From: Rhizopus arrhizus
Lineage: Eukaryota > Mucoromycota > Mucoromycetes > Mucorales > Rhizopodaceae
Direction: 5' to 3'
Assembly (NCBI GenBank): GCA_024220505.1
Contig: JAKZZE010000009.1
Span: 940,001 to 1,004,000, forward strand
Length of the DNA stretch: 64,000 nt
A program made the position numbers and the translations under genes. Each line of letters begins with the position of its first letter. The stretch's first letter is position 1. The notes under the pieces were generated by a model. The model did not search any database, was not told the origin of the DNA, and saw only the letters and a program-made list of their open reading frames with translations. This document shows, piece after piece, positions 10,612-22,754 of this stretch.

Positions 10612-11954
10612 ATGTCTAACCGTGCTGTTCAATTTACCCCTGTATCTACCAACTCCAGTTGCTCTAGCTCTGTCGGAAATTCAACTAATATCTTTCCACG
10701 TGTTATTGCTGCTGAAGCTACTGAAGACGATGATATTCTTGACAGTTTTACTTGCCCTAGGCCCGATTTTTCTCCCACAGCACATGCTCAGAAGCGCATG
10801 CGAACAGCCAAAGATATGGAGGCTCACGAAGCATCTCTTTCCTTTTCCATGTACATGGACATGAAAAAGGATAATGAAGTCCTGAAGGAGATGCTTCGAA
10901 AGGAGCAAGAAGAAAAACAAGACTTGCAAACAGCATACAACAAGCTCAAAGGAGCTTATGTTGAACTTGAAGCCGAATTAGGCAAAAGTGCAAAACCAAT
11001 TGCAGTTGATATCAAAGTAAGACTATTAGATATGCAATTTCCAGCAAATACACTAATCATTTTTCTCTGAAATATAGGACGGTGTGAGAAGCCATTACAA
11101 CAGCCTGCCTCCATCATCTCAGTATACCCTTGAGAAGCCTTTAAAATCATCTGAGAACCAAAATGTTTTGAAATCTCTACAAGATTATGTGAAGAACAAC
11201 CATGCGTGTGAAAACGTCAACAACCGCGATCTACGCAAGTATCTTGAACGTCAGTACTATACCAAGAAAGCTGGTATGGTTGCTGGTGAAAAAGTAGATC
11301 CGGTTGAAGAATATATTAAAAAAAGAAGGGCAGCAAAAGTCACTCGCAGAAGTGCTGTAAGTGCTAAATCAAATGTTGCGGTCGTATAACTAAATTTGCT
11401 TTTTTTTTAAAAAGAAAACCAGGGCTCGTAAAGCTATCTATGAGCAATATAAGGATCAAAATGTTTACGTTAAATATCCCAACTGTGAGTATTTGCTTCA
11501 ACAGCAATACATGTCTGAAGAAGAGGATATGTATAACACTGAAACAATTGCCAAGGTGGAGGAACTTCTTCTGGAGCAAGATCCAGACAGAAGAACACCT
11601 TTCACTGAAAAGGAAATGATGTCTGTGCTGTGCAAAAAACCAGTTGACTTTTTTGAGGTTCGCGTACCTAAATACAGATCACCTGCTGTAAGCTTTATTA
11701 ATATCTCTTTAAACATGGTCAGCTAATTACCCAATATTTAGTACACTGAGTTCTTGAGGCTACTAGATGAACAAATAGCAAATGAAAAGGCAAAGAAGCA
11801 AAGAACTGGAAGTAGCAACATCCAGTGTCTTCCTCGCGTTCAAAGGAGATACTCGTTGTCTGTTCCTGACTTTGTCAAAAAAAATGACATAACTGAAGAA
11901 AGTATCACTTGGGCTTTTAGTGAAATGGAGTTTAATGAAAGCAAAGATTATTAA
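10612..11954 (+). CDS. Four-exon orphan protein, 389 aa, with coiled coil
   Basis: Exons 10612-11016, 11078-11356, 11415-11687 and 11742-11954 are all in phase (135, 93, 91 and 71 codons including stop), with good GT donors (gtaaga, gtaagt, gtaagc). The protein starts MSNRAVQFTPVSTNSS. It has a charged heptad-like stretch at about residues 75-125 (DNEVLKEMLRKEQEEKQDLQ), then a region ending KKRRAAKVTRRSA, then a conserved-looking tail (LPRVQRRYSLSVPDFVKK, ITEESITWAFSEMEF). I do not recognise a family. A DNA- or chromatin-associated role is possible from the basic and coiled-coil content but is not shown. The ATG lies 123 bp from the outer end of the inverted-repeat element, so that end may contribute promoter sequence. 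Confidence 0.7.
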
Positions 11955-12680
11955 ATAAAATCATTTTACACTTTAGTTTTATTGAATTATTATTTTTAGC
12001 TATCATTTTTACAAACAAAACAAGAGTTCGATAGAGGTAGTATTATTTAAACCAAGTAAAAGGCCGATCTTTTTAGAATTGGAATGTGGAATAATGTTTT
12101 GTTGATTTCTAATACAGTTTTGTTGCATAACGATTCTATGCCCCCATCGTCCATCATTGTTAAAGTATTGACGAATAAACAATCCAGTAACTCACTGAAA
12201 CATTTTTAGAATGTTGCTTCTAGTTCTTTTCTTTGATTACACCATAGATCGAAGCTTTTGACAATATGTTCAATTATATTAAGTATTACGTATCCTTCAA
12301 ACCACCTCTTCTTTTTCTTGCTCAGTTTGCTTCTTGTTTCTTGAATATATAACATCTGATGTACACTTTAGGAATATCCTACGATTTAGCCAAATAGTAT
12401 TTTTTAGCACTCTGTTCGATTTCTTGGACTACTGAATCGTTCTCTTGCACACACTATCTCCAATATATTTTTTTGTTAGTGAGGAAACAGCAAGATTAAT
12501 TGGATTGATAATAATTTATATACTTACGACAACATTTCTCTACTTTCTTTTATCATAATATCATTTAAAAGTGTTTTTTTTTTTTTTTGCCAAATCACAA
12601 CACGCCATTAAGACATTGTGACATTGTAGATCTGACTTGCGCGAAATTTCAAATAACAAAGTAAATGACATCTATTCATT
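11955..12680. other. Intergenic stretch, nothing recognised
   Basis: AT-rich sequence after the orphan gene; AATAAA follows its stop at 11956. I see no domain in either strand before the transposase relic. Confidence 0.55.
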
Positions 12681-12689
12681 GCTGAGACC

Positions 12690-13315
12690 CAAAAAGTCCA
12701 ATAGCAAAGTAGCAAACAAGCTGGTGTTAGTCGTACGACTGGTCAGAGGTACCACTCATTTCTTAAGATGAATGGAAATGCTAATGAAGCTGCTTGCCCA
12801 TCTCTAATTAGTCAACGCATGATAAGCTACAGCTGAAGATTAGTCACCTTGGGAAGAAAAAGCAATGCTGTGGAGATCCAAACAGCTCTAAAAGAAGTAT
12901 TTGGAATGTTTGTCAGTTAAAAAAGTTGGCTTTATAGCATTTGTCAAGCCTCAAAAACCATTGTTACGTTGCCAAAACATCATGAAACGTCTTCAATGAG
13001 CCGAATCGTACCAGGGTTGAACCGTGGACGACTGGAAACGAGTTATATTCTCAGATGAGACTAAAGTGAATCGTTTTGCATCCGATGAAAAGGCTTATAT
13101 ATAGAAATTACTCTCTGAGGGATAGAACATGAGACGTATACAGCAAACCGTTAAGCATGGGGGTGACAATATCATAGTCTGGGGCTGCCTTACATGGAAA
13201 GGCGTTGGGCGGATAGTGGATGTAGGTCATTGTGTGAATAGCGAAGACTATCTGGAGGTTTGAAAAGATGATTTAGTCAAGACAATGGAAAGTTAAGGCT
13301 TCATTCTAAATTTTT
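12690..13315 (+). pseudogene. Tc1/mariner-type transposase relic
   Basis: Broken plus-strand reading includes a helix-turn-helix-like start (IAKVANKLVLVVRLVRGT, about 12700), then TVDDWKRVIFSDETKVNRF with the first catalytic Asp context (about 13020-13080), then MRRIQQTVKHGGDNIIVWGC (about 13130-13185), a hallmark of Tc1 transposases, and NSEDYLEV before decay. Several stops (for example after KAYI and LSEG) and probable frameshifts make it dead. I see no clear terminal inverted repeats. Confidence 0.8.
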
Positions 13316-13357
13316 CGTTCCTCCTTTTTTTTTAATTTATTGAATAGAAAGTGTTAG

Positions 13358-14059
13358 CTATTGACTTCTTGCTGTTTTCGTACTATAAGTACCAAAATAT
13401 CTCATTCCAACAAATATGGGATGAACATTTTTTGGATAGTCAGGAACGGCAGGTTCTTCAGCATGACAGTACCGACAATAAGTTGGTATGTCACTCCACA
13501 CTGCATAAAATCCCTCATCTTCCAATTCATACCAAGGAAGATGGTGAATAAGGGGAGAGAACCTGCCATCCTCTTTAGAAATACTTAGGATAGCATAATC
13601 CACACCCATATAGGTGCCAGTATGTGATTCTCGTAGGATTCTTAAATCAAGAACGGAATCATAAAATTCCAAACTCATTTGCAATTGTTAAGAGTTCCAA
13701 CTTGTTGAGTGAGGACTCCCATGCGGGAAGGATATTGTTGAGCAATCAAATGAAAAAACTCAATTTTCGATTCCTTGCGGCCTGTCATATCGATAGACAC
13801 TGCCTGAACCATGGTCTGTTCGCCATATACTGGTCTTAGAGACCACCGGGACATCCAAATTGCTCGGTGTGGACGTAACCATGTTAGCCGTCGAGAAAGA
13901 ATTAGTCGAATGTAAAAGTAATTTACGGTTTTTGGTCACCACCCGTACCGAAGATCGTTGTGTTGATGTTTTGGACGTTGATGTAGCCTTGGTGTTGAGA
14001 TGAGATGATTTGGCTAAGCCACTTTTCTGATTGAAATTATTTTCGTCAAAAAGAACCAT
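13358..14059 (-). pseudogene. LINE ORF1/gag-like relic with a degenerate zinc knuckle
   Basis: Reading the minus strand: MVLFDENNFNQKSGLAKSS... to SVYRYD, then (frameshift near 13785) RKESKIEFFHLIAQQYPSR...VGTL, then (frameshift near 13682) QMSLEFYDSVLDLRILRES, GRFSPLIHHLPWYE and YCRYCHAEEPAVPDYPKN. The last stretch has the layout of a CCHC knuckle (C-x2-C-x4-H-x4-C), but the His is Pro and the final Cys is Tyr, so it cannot bind zinc normally. The Ser/Thr-rich start plus knuckle fits ORF1 of a Mucorales LINE; the family assignment is from memory of similar proteins and is moderate. Confidence 0.6.
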
Positions 14060-14216
14060 GCAATTTTTTTTTTCTTAAAAATACAGTAATGATTTTGAAA
14101 TAAAGTGTTTCGGAGGTCCAATTTTGTAAAAAAAAAACTCCTAAAATCTGTCAATTTTTTTCTTTCACTAAAAGGGACCCCAGCAGCCTCTCAACAAATA
14201 AATCAAATCAGTTAAA

Positions 14217-14933
14217 ATGAGAAAGCCGATCTATTCATTAACTAGAAAGCTAGCCCGTATGTCATGGAACAAATACAACTTATATAATATTGCCAGTAAA
14301 CAGTTAGCTTACATGGATACAAAGACACTTTTTCAACAGAAATGGGTATCGAAGAGAGAGACTCGTGCTTATCATGGTGACGAAGTGACAGAACGTCAAT
14401 TTAAAAACAAATTTTTTGACCCCAAGTTGCCTACTGTTCAAGCTGCTGATCACCCTCCTGTTGCCTCACTTTTATATGCCAACTTGGAACGTCGCTTGGA
14501 TTTTGTTGTTTTTAGAAGTAACTTTTGTTCTTCAGTCTATGCTGCTCGTCAATTGTGTGTTCATGGTAAAGTCTTAGTGAATGGAAAAAAGGTAAGATCT
14601 TGCGAGGAAAAATAAGTAATGCTTAACAAAGAGGTTCCTTTTTAATAGATGGCTTTTCCATCTCACAAATTAAAAGATGGTGATGTAGTGACAGTTGATC
14701 CCCAAGCTATTCAATTCTTGAAGGGAGAAAAAGGAACAGAATTAGAATTCACACCAAAGCCATATTCTCAACCTTTTTTATTTGTGCCTGAATATCTCGA
14801 AGTCAATTATAATACATGTCAAACTGTGTTTTTGAGAGAACCTATTTCTAGACCTGGACGTACTGAAATTCCTTCACCTTTTCCTCCTGAATATCATGCA
14901 CTTGCTTATGAATACTATGCTCGTAATAAATAA
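14217..14933 (+). CDS. NAM9: Mitochondrial small-subunit ribosomal protein uS4m (Nam9-like)
   Basis: Two exons, 14217-14591 and 14649-14933, with intron 14592-14648 (gtaaga...aatag), giving 219 aa. It begins MRKPIYSLTRKLARMSWNKY. The S4 RNA-binding domain runs through RRLDFVVFRSNFCSSVYAARQLCVHGKVLVNGKKV and, across the intron, FPSHKLKDGDVVTVDPQ. The C-terminal extension (PYSQPFLFVPEYLEVNYNT) is typical of fungal Nam9. uS4m nucleates 16S-like rRNA folding in the mitochondrial small subunit. The gene is about 45 bp from the end of the convergent cystinosin gene. Confidence 0.92.
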
Positions 14934-14977
14934 ATAGAACAGTACAAAAAGAAAGAAAAAACAATATTTTTATATTT

Positions 14978-16209
14978 TTATGCATATGAATCACTGTCTT
15001 CAATGGATATTTGTTCTTCATCTATGATTAACCTTGCACGTTCTTCATCTGTTGACTCTACCTTTGGATATATTAAATAATATTGTGATAAAAATACTAA
15101 ATCAAACATTGTGACAATCAAACCAAGTCCACTTGTAAATGATGTTAGTAACAAAAAAAGTAAACCTCTTCATTTTATATTTACAGTTTAACATTATCCT
15201 ACAGAAGGGGATGGTTAGTCTTTAAATTTGTATGTGCGTCTTTTTTGTGCGTGTACTCACTCCTTCAATACCAGACCAATCACCAACAATATATGCATCT
15301 AATAACAACTGAACAATAGAGAAAATAGCACCTGATAAATCCTATGATTAAATGTAAGCACGTATCATTCCTCCTGTATGTGAAAACATTTACTAAACAA
15401 ATATACTGTAAGCTTAATCCTTGAGCTGACTGACGCTTAAAGTTTAACCAGACTTGAGGTAAATATTTAATAAAATCAACAATAAGTTTGATAGAACTTG
15501 TATAATACAATAAATCAATCCAGGCAGCATTTCCATAATAAATAGCTGATATCATCAACACAGCACCAATAAAGCCAAACCAAACAAAACAGGCAGCAAA
15601 TGAAGAAATGTGTTGTGCATGCTTCTACAACACACGTTTAACTTCAACTAGTCTTTTCTTTGTATTATTACCTTGTAAATGCATGTTTGAAACAAAATGA
15701 ATAGAGAGAGGCAGAATCCATGAACAGCAAATACAACATCGTTCATTCTAACAAGGTTTTTATTACCAGAAGGATGTCGAATTTTATCTATTGTTCAGTC
15801 TCATTAACAAAGTGAAAGTGTGTATAAAGTGTCAAACTTACATTCATCTTGAATTTCTTTATTGAAATAAAATGAGCAAGTATAAACCTATAAAAAAAAT
15901 TATACAACAGGACAGGTAAAGGGAGAATTATTACGTACTGAATAACAAAAGAGACCGAGAACATTGTAAAACAAAAAGTCTATGGACAGACCACGAACAC
16001 TAAAAAAGTGTCAAGTTTCTGGTGTGACATGAAATAAGCAAAATACCTTTTCCTTTTCCAATTTAAATAGGCTTGTGGATAAAAACTAATAGACCAAACA
16101 ACAAAGTAGGTCTATCATAAAATAATAAGAATAAAGAATGCTTTATATATGCTTTTTTTATGGTTACCCATCCAATAACATTGGATACTATCTCTAATAT
16201 CGTTAACAT
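14978..16209 (-). CDS. Cystinosin-family lysosomal/vacuolar cystine transporter (PQ-loop, 7 TM)
   Basis: Many short exons on the minus strand, starting at 16209 (MLTILEIVSNVIGW, then intron 16162-16167 onward). Joined reading: TYFVVWSISFYPQAYLNWKRKS, VRGLSIDFLFYNVLGLFCYS, NDVVFAVHGFCLSLFILFQ, then KLIVDFIKYLPQVWLNFKRQ and DLSGAIFSIVQLLLDAYIVGDW. Both PQ motifs (FYPQ and YLPQ) and the following N-[WF]-[KR]-[RK] repeats are diagnostic of cystinosin/Ers1; total about 275 aa. The family exports cystine with protons from lysosome or vacuole. The tail is acidic (ESTDEERARLIIDEEQ). The gene is convergent with uS4m. Confidence 0.88.
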
Positions 16210-18137
16210 TTATAACAAAAAGAAAGAAAGAAATTACTTTTTAGAGTTCAAACTCAAAAAAAAGTTACCGAAAATAGTATTTATCCGATACGACGAGAAA
16301 GGAGACTTCATAGAATAGATACATATACTATACCCAAGCGCATTTATTGTAGGAACCTTACAAGTAAATTCGGAAGCTAATACAATGACCTTAATAGATA
16401 AATACATGAAGCATAATATCCTATAAAGAATAGCATAAAGTAGATCATTTTATTAAAAAACTGCCTCCTTTCATGGAGAAGGTGGCTGGAATTTTATTTC
16501 TTGCTAATATTGCTATAATGCATCTTCTTTGACCGATACAGATTGCGTCATCTGAATTGCTAAGAGTATACAAATGTGTAAAGCTTAGCATTCTTTTAAT
16601 AGAAAAGTGGATTTCAAAGTATACAGTTTTTTAGAATTCTGATTTCCTGATTTTGATAAGGTATACCAAGTACCCAAAGCCAATATAACTTTTCAAAGAC
16701 ATCGATAAGTTTGATTAGCTTCAAAAACACTAATATCTTTTTTTCTCTTGGAAATTTAAGATAAAAATAGCAGTTTGTAAAGCTCTCTTTTCAATATTAA
16801 CAAGGACTTCAAATGGTGATTGAACTCGGATAATTTGTAAAAGGAGAAACAGAAGATATTCCTAGCTAGAAATATAGAAAACAGTCATGAAGGCTGATTG
16901 TGCTTTGTGTCTAACATTCAACAACCTATCAAAAGATACATCTGGCTTTCTTCAATACTTTCCTTTATCATTTTCTAGGTTGTCATCGTTGTCAGCTTTT
17001 GATACTTTTATAGCAGCAATATCTTGCTTCCCATCTTTGTCAACTACCTATTATATGTCAATTTTCATTCCTTTTATGTTCGACGTTTTTGGATATGCTT
17101 TTTTCCCTTAGTATCTTTTATCGAAAGCTAATTATTTTCTTTTATTGCAAGCAATCTTATTTAATGGGAAAAACAGTTCAGTGATGGGAAGATTGTATGA
17201 TTATTTGATGGCCTTGTCTCAGTAACAGCTATGTGTGTATCTTATTAGCTAACGGACAACGCTATTGAATTTACAAATCAATGTCTTTCTATTCCTTTCC
17301 TTATTTGCTTATTTATAAATATGAGCCGAAAATACTGATCCAGATACAAAATAAACCTTCAGGTACAACAGAAAGCATATGATAACAGAAAGAGTGAAAG
17401 GAGATAAAGTTACGATTAGTCATTTGGATGACTAGATCAGTCACTCTACTGACTTCTTTGTGCCTTTTTTGAGTAAAGAATTTAGCATTTGAAAAAGGGC
17501 TCGAAGCACAAACTGGAAGAGGAGCGAATAAAGAAACATATTTTCCATACATAAAATAAGGGAATATACATTTCTAAAATTGCTATAAATAAAATTCAAA
17601 AGAAACTTAATCGTAAAAAACACACAAATTTTATCTAGAGAAAATAACATAGACAAAAAAGGGAAATGAGGAGGGGAGAGGGGGTGGGACAATAATTACA
17701 AATTACACTGATCTTGTACACCATTAAGATAAGATTTATTTACATGAAAATGCAAAGAATAAGAAGAAAAGCAAACAAACAAAAGAAGGAGTAGAGAGGC
17801 AAACATAAACCTCATACTTACTATATTTGTACATCATCATTTGATATTAAACATTTAGCCAAAATGGCCCTTTAGAGTTAAGAGAGAGCGACCTTTCAAT
17901 CTTCTAAATAAAGCAAAAGGGTTTCTTTTGGGTTGCAATGTTATGCATACATTTAACCAAAAAGAGACTATATTGTATGTCAATGCATTTCCCCACACTT
18001 TTCTGATATATTGAAATACACTCCTTTTCCCTTTGCTTTTTCTGTTTCTCCCCCCCCCTTGTTTTCTTGAACTTTTATTTAATTTCTTTACATATAACGT
18101 CTTTCTTCTTTCTTTTTTTTTTTCTTTCTTTTCTTAA
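16210..18137. other. Intergenic stretch, including pyrimidine-rich leader of the next gene
   Basis: 1.9 kb between divergent genes. No protein is supported; the frames at 16887-17111 and 17313-17692 are low in complexity. The last 110 bp (18030-18137) are rich in C and T, with a run of nine C and repeated TTTCTTT, a usual look for fungal promoters and 5' leaders. Confidence 0.6.
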
Positions 18138-19832
18138 ATGACAAAAGTTACTAGTAAGCGTGTCAAAGTTACACTTGCCTGTATTACATGTCGTAGGAAA
18201 AAAGTAAAGTGCGATGGAATTCAACCTATTTGTTCAAGATGTGGATCCAATGGAGTCGCATGCCAATACTCCGATAGCCATAAAAAGAGAGGACCACCCA
18301 AGATACAAATCGAGATTATAGAAAATCGTGTGCATCGTATTAAGACATTATTACAGCCAAAACAACTCATTCATTCAGGTTAGTAGAAAATTAAGTAAAG
18401 GAAAGCAAGGGGAATCGTTTTATGTATTAATAATAACACAAAGCAGAATTTAAATTTGTTGGTGAATTACCTGTGAATACTTTGCTTTATTTGGTCTCAA
18501 AAGAAATTCAGCAGAAAACAATATACGTATGTGTTACTACATAGGATAAATCAGAACACTGATAAGGTTCATTCTTTTACCTCTAGGACAGAAATGATTT
18601 GATGGTTCCTTTTCTTTCGGAACACATTTCTGATGTTTGGTCAAAATATTTCTTTAGTCACTTTAACACTTTGTTTCCATTGCTTTCTCAAGATGAACTA
18701 AAGCAGCAAGATGATCCTCTTTTAAATTTTGCTGTCTTTGCTTTAGGTGCCTTGTACAGTTCATTTGAATACCATTCCTTTTTATTCGAAAAGGCTGAAT
18801 ATATTTTTAACATTTTGACTACTCAATATACAATTTCAACAGTACAGGTAATACAAAAACAGAAAGGGGGAGACACATTGTATTTTTGATTGGTTTCTTT
18901 TCTAGACAATTATTGTATAGGCCTTAATAATCATGTGCTGGTACTCTCATTTGATTGGAGACGTACAAAAATGTGGTATGCTTCGTCGTCATCTTTCTGA
19001 AGCCGTCGAATGGCTTCAACTGGTCCAAGATACAATGCATAATGTTGAAATAAAAAGACGTGCTTATTGGGTAGCTTGGGTAATAGACCAGTGGATTATA
19101 TCATGTACATTAAGTGACAGAATGATAAACGAATGGCAATGTCCATGGCCACAATCAGAAGAAACATTTCATGAAATGATACATCTATCAATGATCCTCA
19201 AAGACATTCATGAAGGCATTCAATCGTTACAAATTATAGAAACTAACTTGACTACTTGGCTATTAAATTTACCTTCCTGTCTTAATCATACAAAGACAGA
19301 GTCAGTCATGACCAATTTATATCGCATATTGTATTATACAGCGCAAATGATATTAAATCAACGTCACCAGCATCAGTTAAGTAATAGCATCTGTATAACA
19401 GCAGCCAATACTATTTTCTATATCACAGAACAGATGACTAATTGCGGTCAAGCATCTTTTACTTACAACATCTTCTTTCTTTCACTCTCATTTGCTACTT
19501 CATTCATTCATCTGAACCCTGCAGCTTGTTTATCTAAGCATATCTCGCTCTTAAAGCAGGTTAATTGTAGTTTATTATCTAATAATGAATTTGATCAACT
19601 TTTACAGGATTATCTTATTCACAAAAACAATCAACCTAACCAAAATCCGCCTTTAATACTTAATGACGAACAGCTTTGTTCTGACCAGTTACTAGCTTGT
19701 TTTGTGGATAATGAATCATATACAACTACTACTAATTCAGGTGTGACCTCGCCAGTATCTTATTTTTCACCTACCCAATCTCCTTCAGTCAAAGAAGAAA
19801 TGATTTTTGATCCAACAATAATATTCTATTGA
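18138..19832 (+). CDS. Zn2Cys6 fungal-specific transcription factor
   Basis: Exons 18138-18378, 18447-18526, 18587-18847 and 18921-19832 join in phase to 497 aa. The N-terminal zinc cluster has Cys15, 18, 25, 32, 35 and 42 (C-x2-C-x6-C-x6-C-x2-C-x6-C) with the basic stretch RRKKVKCDG, followed by KKRGPPK, a linker typical of the class. The middle (VWSKYFFSHFNTLFPLL, LNFAVFALGALYS, ALIIMCWYSHLIGD, RRAYWVAWVIDQW) matches the fungal transcription-factor regulatory domain (PF04082-like). A Gln/Thr/Ser-rich C-terminus (ITNSGVTSPVSYFSPTQSPS-like) could activate transcription. The target pathway cannot be told from sequence; xylanolytic-activator-type relatives share this layout. Confidence 0.9.
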
Positions 19833-21979
19833 TTGGTTTTTAAGCTCCACACATCCTTCCTCTTTTCTTTTTTTATCATTATGCCCTTCTTTCTGTAGCT
19901 ACTTTCCTCTCTTTCTTTACGTGTTATTTATGCTTTCTTTCTTTTTTCTTATACTATGATGTGCCTTTCACCTTTTATGAATTTAATTAAAGCCAATTTA
20001 TGTACTCAAAGCAAACTTGATTTCTCTTTACTAAATACCCTCTCTCATGTATTTAATCCTAGAAAGATGGGTATAACCATTTTTAAAAGGCTGGTACAAT
20101 CTGACATTTGATCAGCTGTTGAAACAAGGCATAAAAAACTTGTTCATGATCAACCTTTAATATGCTGATCTTGCTTTGGAACAGTGTTTAATCGTTTCAT
20201 TCTTTAAATATAGTCCTTGTCAATCATTTATTTTGGGTGGTGCCTTGATCAATTATTAGTAAACGAAGGTTACTATACTATTAGTACATTTGCCTCATTT
20301 TTATGCTTCACAACAGCCCCTATCTCTACATCAATCGTTTGTCAAAGGACATGCCTCAGTTATTGATGCTAAATTATACCAAAAAAATAAATAAATAGTG
20401 AGCTGTAAATGCAGGAGATCATCATCCTCAAATTGAAAGAAATCTACAAAAGAATACATAACAACAAAAAATAAGAATTCCCTAGCTCATTAAAAACAGA
20501 TGTACATTTATTCGCAGTTCGACTGGTTTTCTTAGATTCATTAGAAAATATGGTATGATAAAGAAATAGAACATTATATATTTATCATCGGGAGGTTAAA
20601 AATATCCTATGAGCTTATGATGGATCATATGTGTATGCATGGGCAGAATCAGATATTTTTATACTCAATCTATCTTTATGGATAAATCATTTGGATCTGA
20701 CATTGACTATTGACAAATTAAATAATAGGGTTTCAAAATTGGCGCGATTGAGCTTACAAAATTCTAACCAAAAATGTGCCTTTATTAACTATTTTGATGC
20801 GAAAGAGACATCGAGGACAAGAAACACTTGATGAATAAGATGGAAAATTAACTTGAAAATACAGCTGTGAAGCAAGGTTTGGTAAGCTTAAAACAGTTCT
20901 TCAACTACTACTGTGTATAGAAATGTACTAAACCTATTCAAACTTTACGTGAGACATAATAACAAGAAAAAATAATTTGCGTGTTGATTTATGATTGTCG
21001 GGTTTTGGCGATACAAACCAACAAACAACTCAAGCTGACTTGGTCAGTGAATTCTCAAGCTCTAGAGCGACTGAAGCTGTGTATATCTTATCGCATTAGA
21101 ATTGCATTCCAATCCAGTTTTTTTTAAACGAAAGAAAGTAGTCATGGCCAAATTTAAACCTTTCAATATGTGAGTTCCTTCTTTGAGCCATTTTGATTAA
21201 GATTATAGCATTCCTTCATTCTTTTTCTTCTCGTTTCTTTAAAATTGAAGACCCCTTAAGAATTTGAAGATTCATAATCTAGTGCCGGTGATTTGTTACG
21301 TTATTCTGCATGTTTGTTACAGCATATTGAAGAGTCGAGCATAGGGTCTAGACAAGGAGACCTTTTCAGCTTTATATCCATTTTAAAAAATAGACAAAAG
21401 TATGTCTAGCGCTGGTATCCAAAATTAACATTCAATTTTGATTACATGTAGCTTTTACGGAAAGAGTACATAGAATAATGAAACCATATGAATCATTAGC
21501 TAGATTAAGGCGTAACACTACCGCATGAGCCAGCCTAGTTGCAATTATATCTTTAAATGATTTTTGAATTTTACTTTATGCAAAATAATAAAATAAGGCC
21601 ACGTAAGACGAAAGCCATCGTGATGGAAAGACAGAGAAGAAAATGAAAAGAAACGAAGCAAAAATAATCCAATTGTGTCATTTTTTGTGAGACGGAAACA
21701 ACGGATAGATTGACCATCCGTATATAGTACAAATCATGGTTTCTGTTCTAATTTCCTCAGCATTTTTTTATTATTATTTTAAACGAGTAAAGTTTAAATG
21801 AAAAGATGTAAAAACCAACACTTACAAGCTTTATTGTTAGACTTATTATCACATCCTTTGTCGTTATTCCGGTAATTTTGCCATTTTTTGACCCTTTGTT
21901 CGACCGTCACACACTTCTTTTTTTATTTGATAGAAATCCTAGGGTTCATTTTCTTTTTGTTTTGGTGGAAGGATCTCTC
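19833..21979. other. Intergenic stretch, nothing recognised
   Basis: 2.1 kb of AT-rich sequence between the Zn2Cys6 gene and Get1. The frame at 20631-20831 has no domain, and no RNA gene is evident. Confidence 0.55.
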
Positions 21980-22754
21980 ATGTATTTAGCCATCTCAATA
22001 TTTTTACTAGTCTTAATAACGGAATCCATCCTCTTTGGGACACTTCAAATTTCAAATCTTGTAAATTAAAAAACAATCAATCAAAATCACGTATTGATTT
22101 TTTAATTAGGCATATGAAGTTTATAAAAAAATAACCAACGATGTTCAAATAGCTAAACAAACTAAGTTAAAGACGGACATGTTGAAGCTGAAAGCAGAAT
22201 TCTCACAAACCAGCTCACAAGTAAATTCACAATGTTCATTGCTGAAAAAAAATAATTGATCTTTTTTAAAGGATGAGTTTGCAAAATGGGCAAAATTACG
22301 TAGAAAGTTGGATAAAGGAATGGCTGATTTAGAAAAATTGAGTAAAAAAAAGGGAAAAGGAAACGGCAAGAATAATATATTAAATTGTTGTTGCTAGGTT
22401 CTGATATTAACTACAAGGCAAGCGCCTTTGAACTCGTTTTTAAATCAATACTTTTTGCTTTCGTTTACGGCTCTCAAACAATTATGATGTTTTGGTTTAG
22501 AAAGAGCCCAGTATTTTATCTTCCACCTGGCTGGTTTGGTCCTGCTCAACGCTTTCTTTCTTTGCCTTTTGCACCTGCAGGTAGAAAAAATAGCGATGCA
22601 CGATTTATATTAGCATATATATTAATAGTTTTATATAGGATCTGTTAGTGTAGCTATTTGGTTTACAGCTTGCAAAAAAATGATTAGGGCTGTTGTACTT
22701 GCTATAAACGATTTTGTATTAAGCCCTCGAATGACAAAAGAAAAAACAACTTAA
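21980..22754 (+). CDS. GET1: Get1/WRB, ER receptor subunit for tail-anchored protein insertion
   Basis: Exons 21980-22060, 22110-22220, 22272-22365, 22398-about 22580 and about 22641-22754. The protein begins MYLAISIFLLVLITESILFG (TM1), followed by the cytosolic coiled coil AYEVYKKITNDVQIAKQTKLKTDM...DEFAKWAKLRRKLDKG that binds Get3, then TM2-TM3 with KSPVFYLPPGWFGPAQRFLSLP, the conserved Get1/WRB signature, and GSVSVAIWFTACKKM. The third intron appears to be only 32 nt (22366-22397) with a GC donor (gcaaga) and acceptor gctag. It is the only solution I found that removes the in-frame TAG at 22395-22397 and joins KGKGN to GSDINYKAS in phase. Earlier in-frame sequence has no ATG upstream of 21980. 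Confidence 0.88.
22366..22397 (+). other. Candidate 32-nt GC-AG intron in Get1
   Basis: Sequence runs from gcaag to gctag. Reading through hits a stop, while removing 32 nt restores the conserved downstream frame. It is shorter than every other intron I see here (45-80 nt). Confidence 0.5.

Noticed and set aside
16887..17111. 74-aa frame starting MKADCALCLTFNN
   Set aside because: No domain or coding bias; lies in an intergenic stretch.
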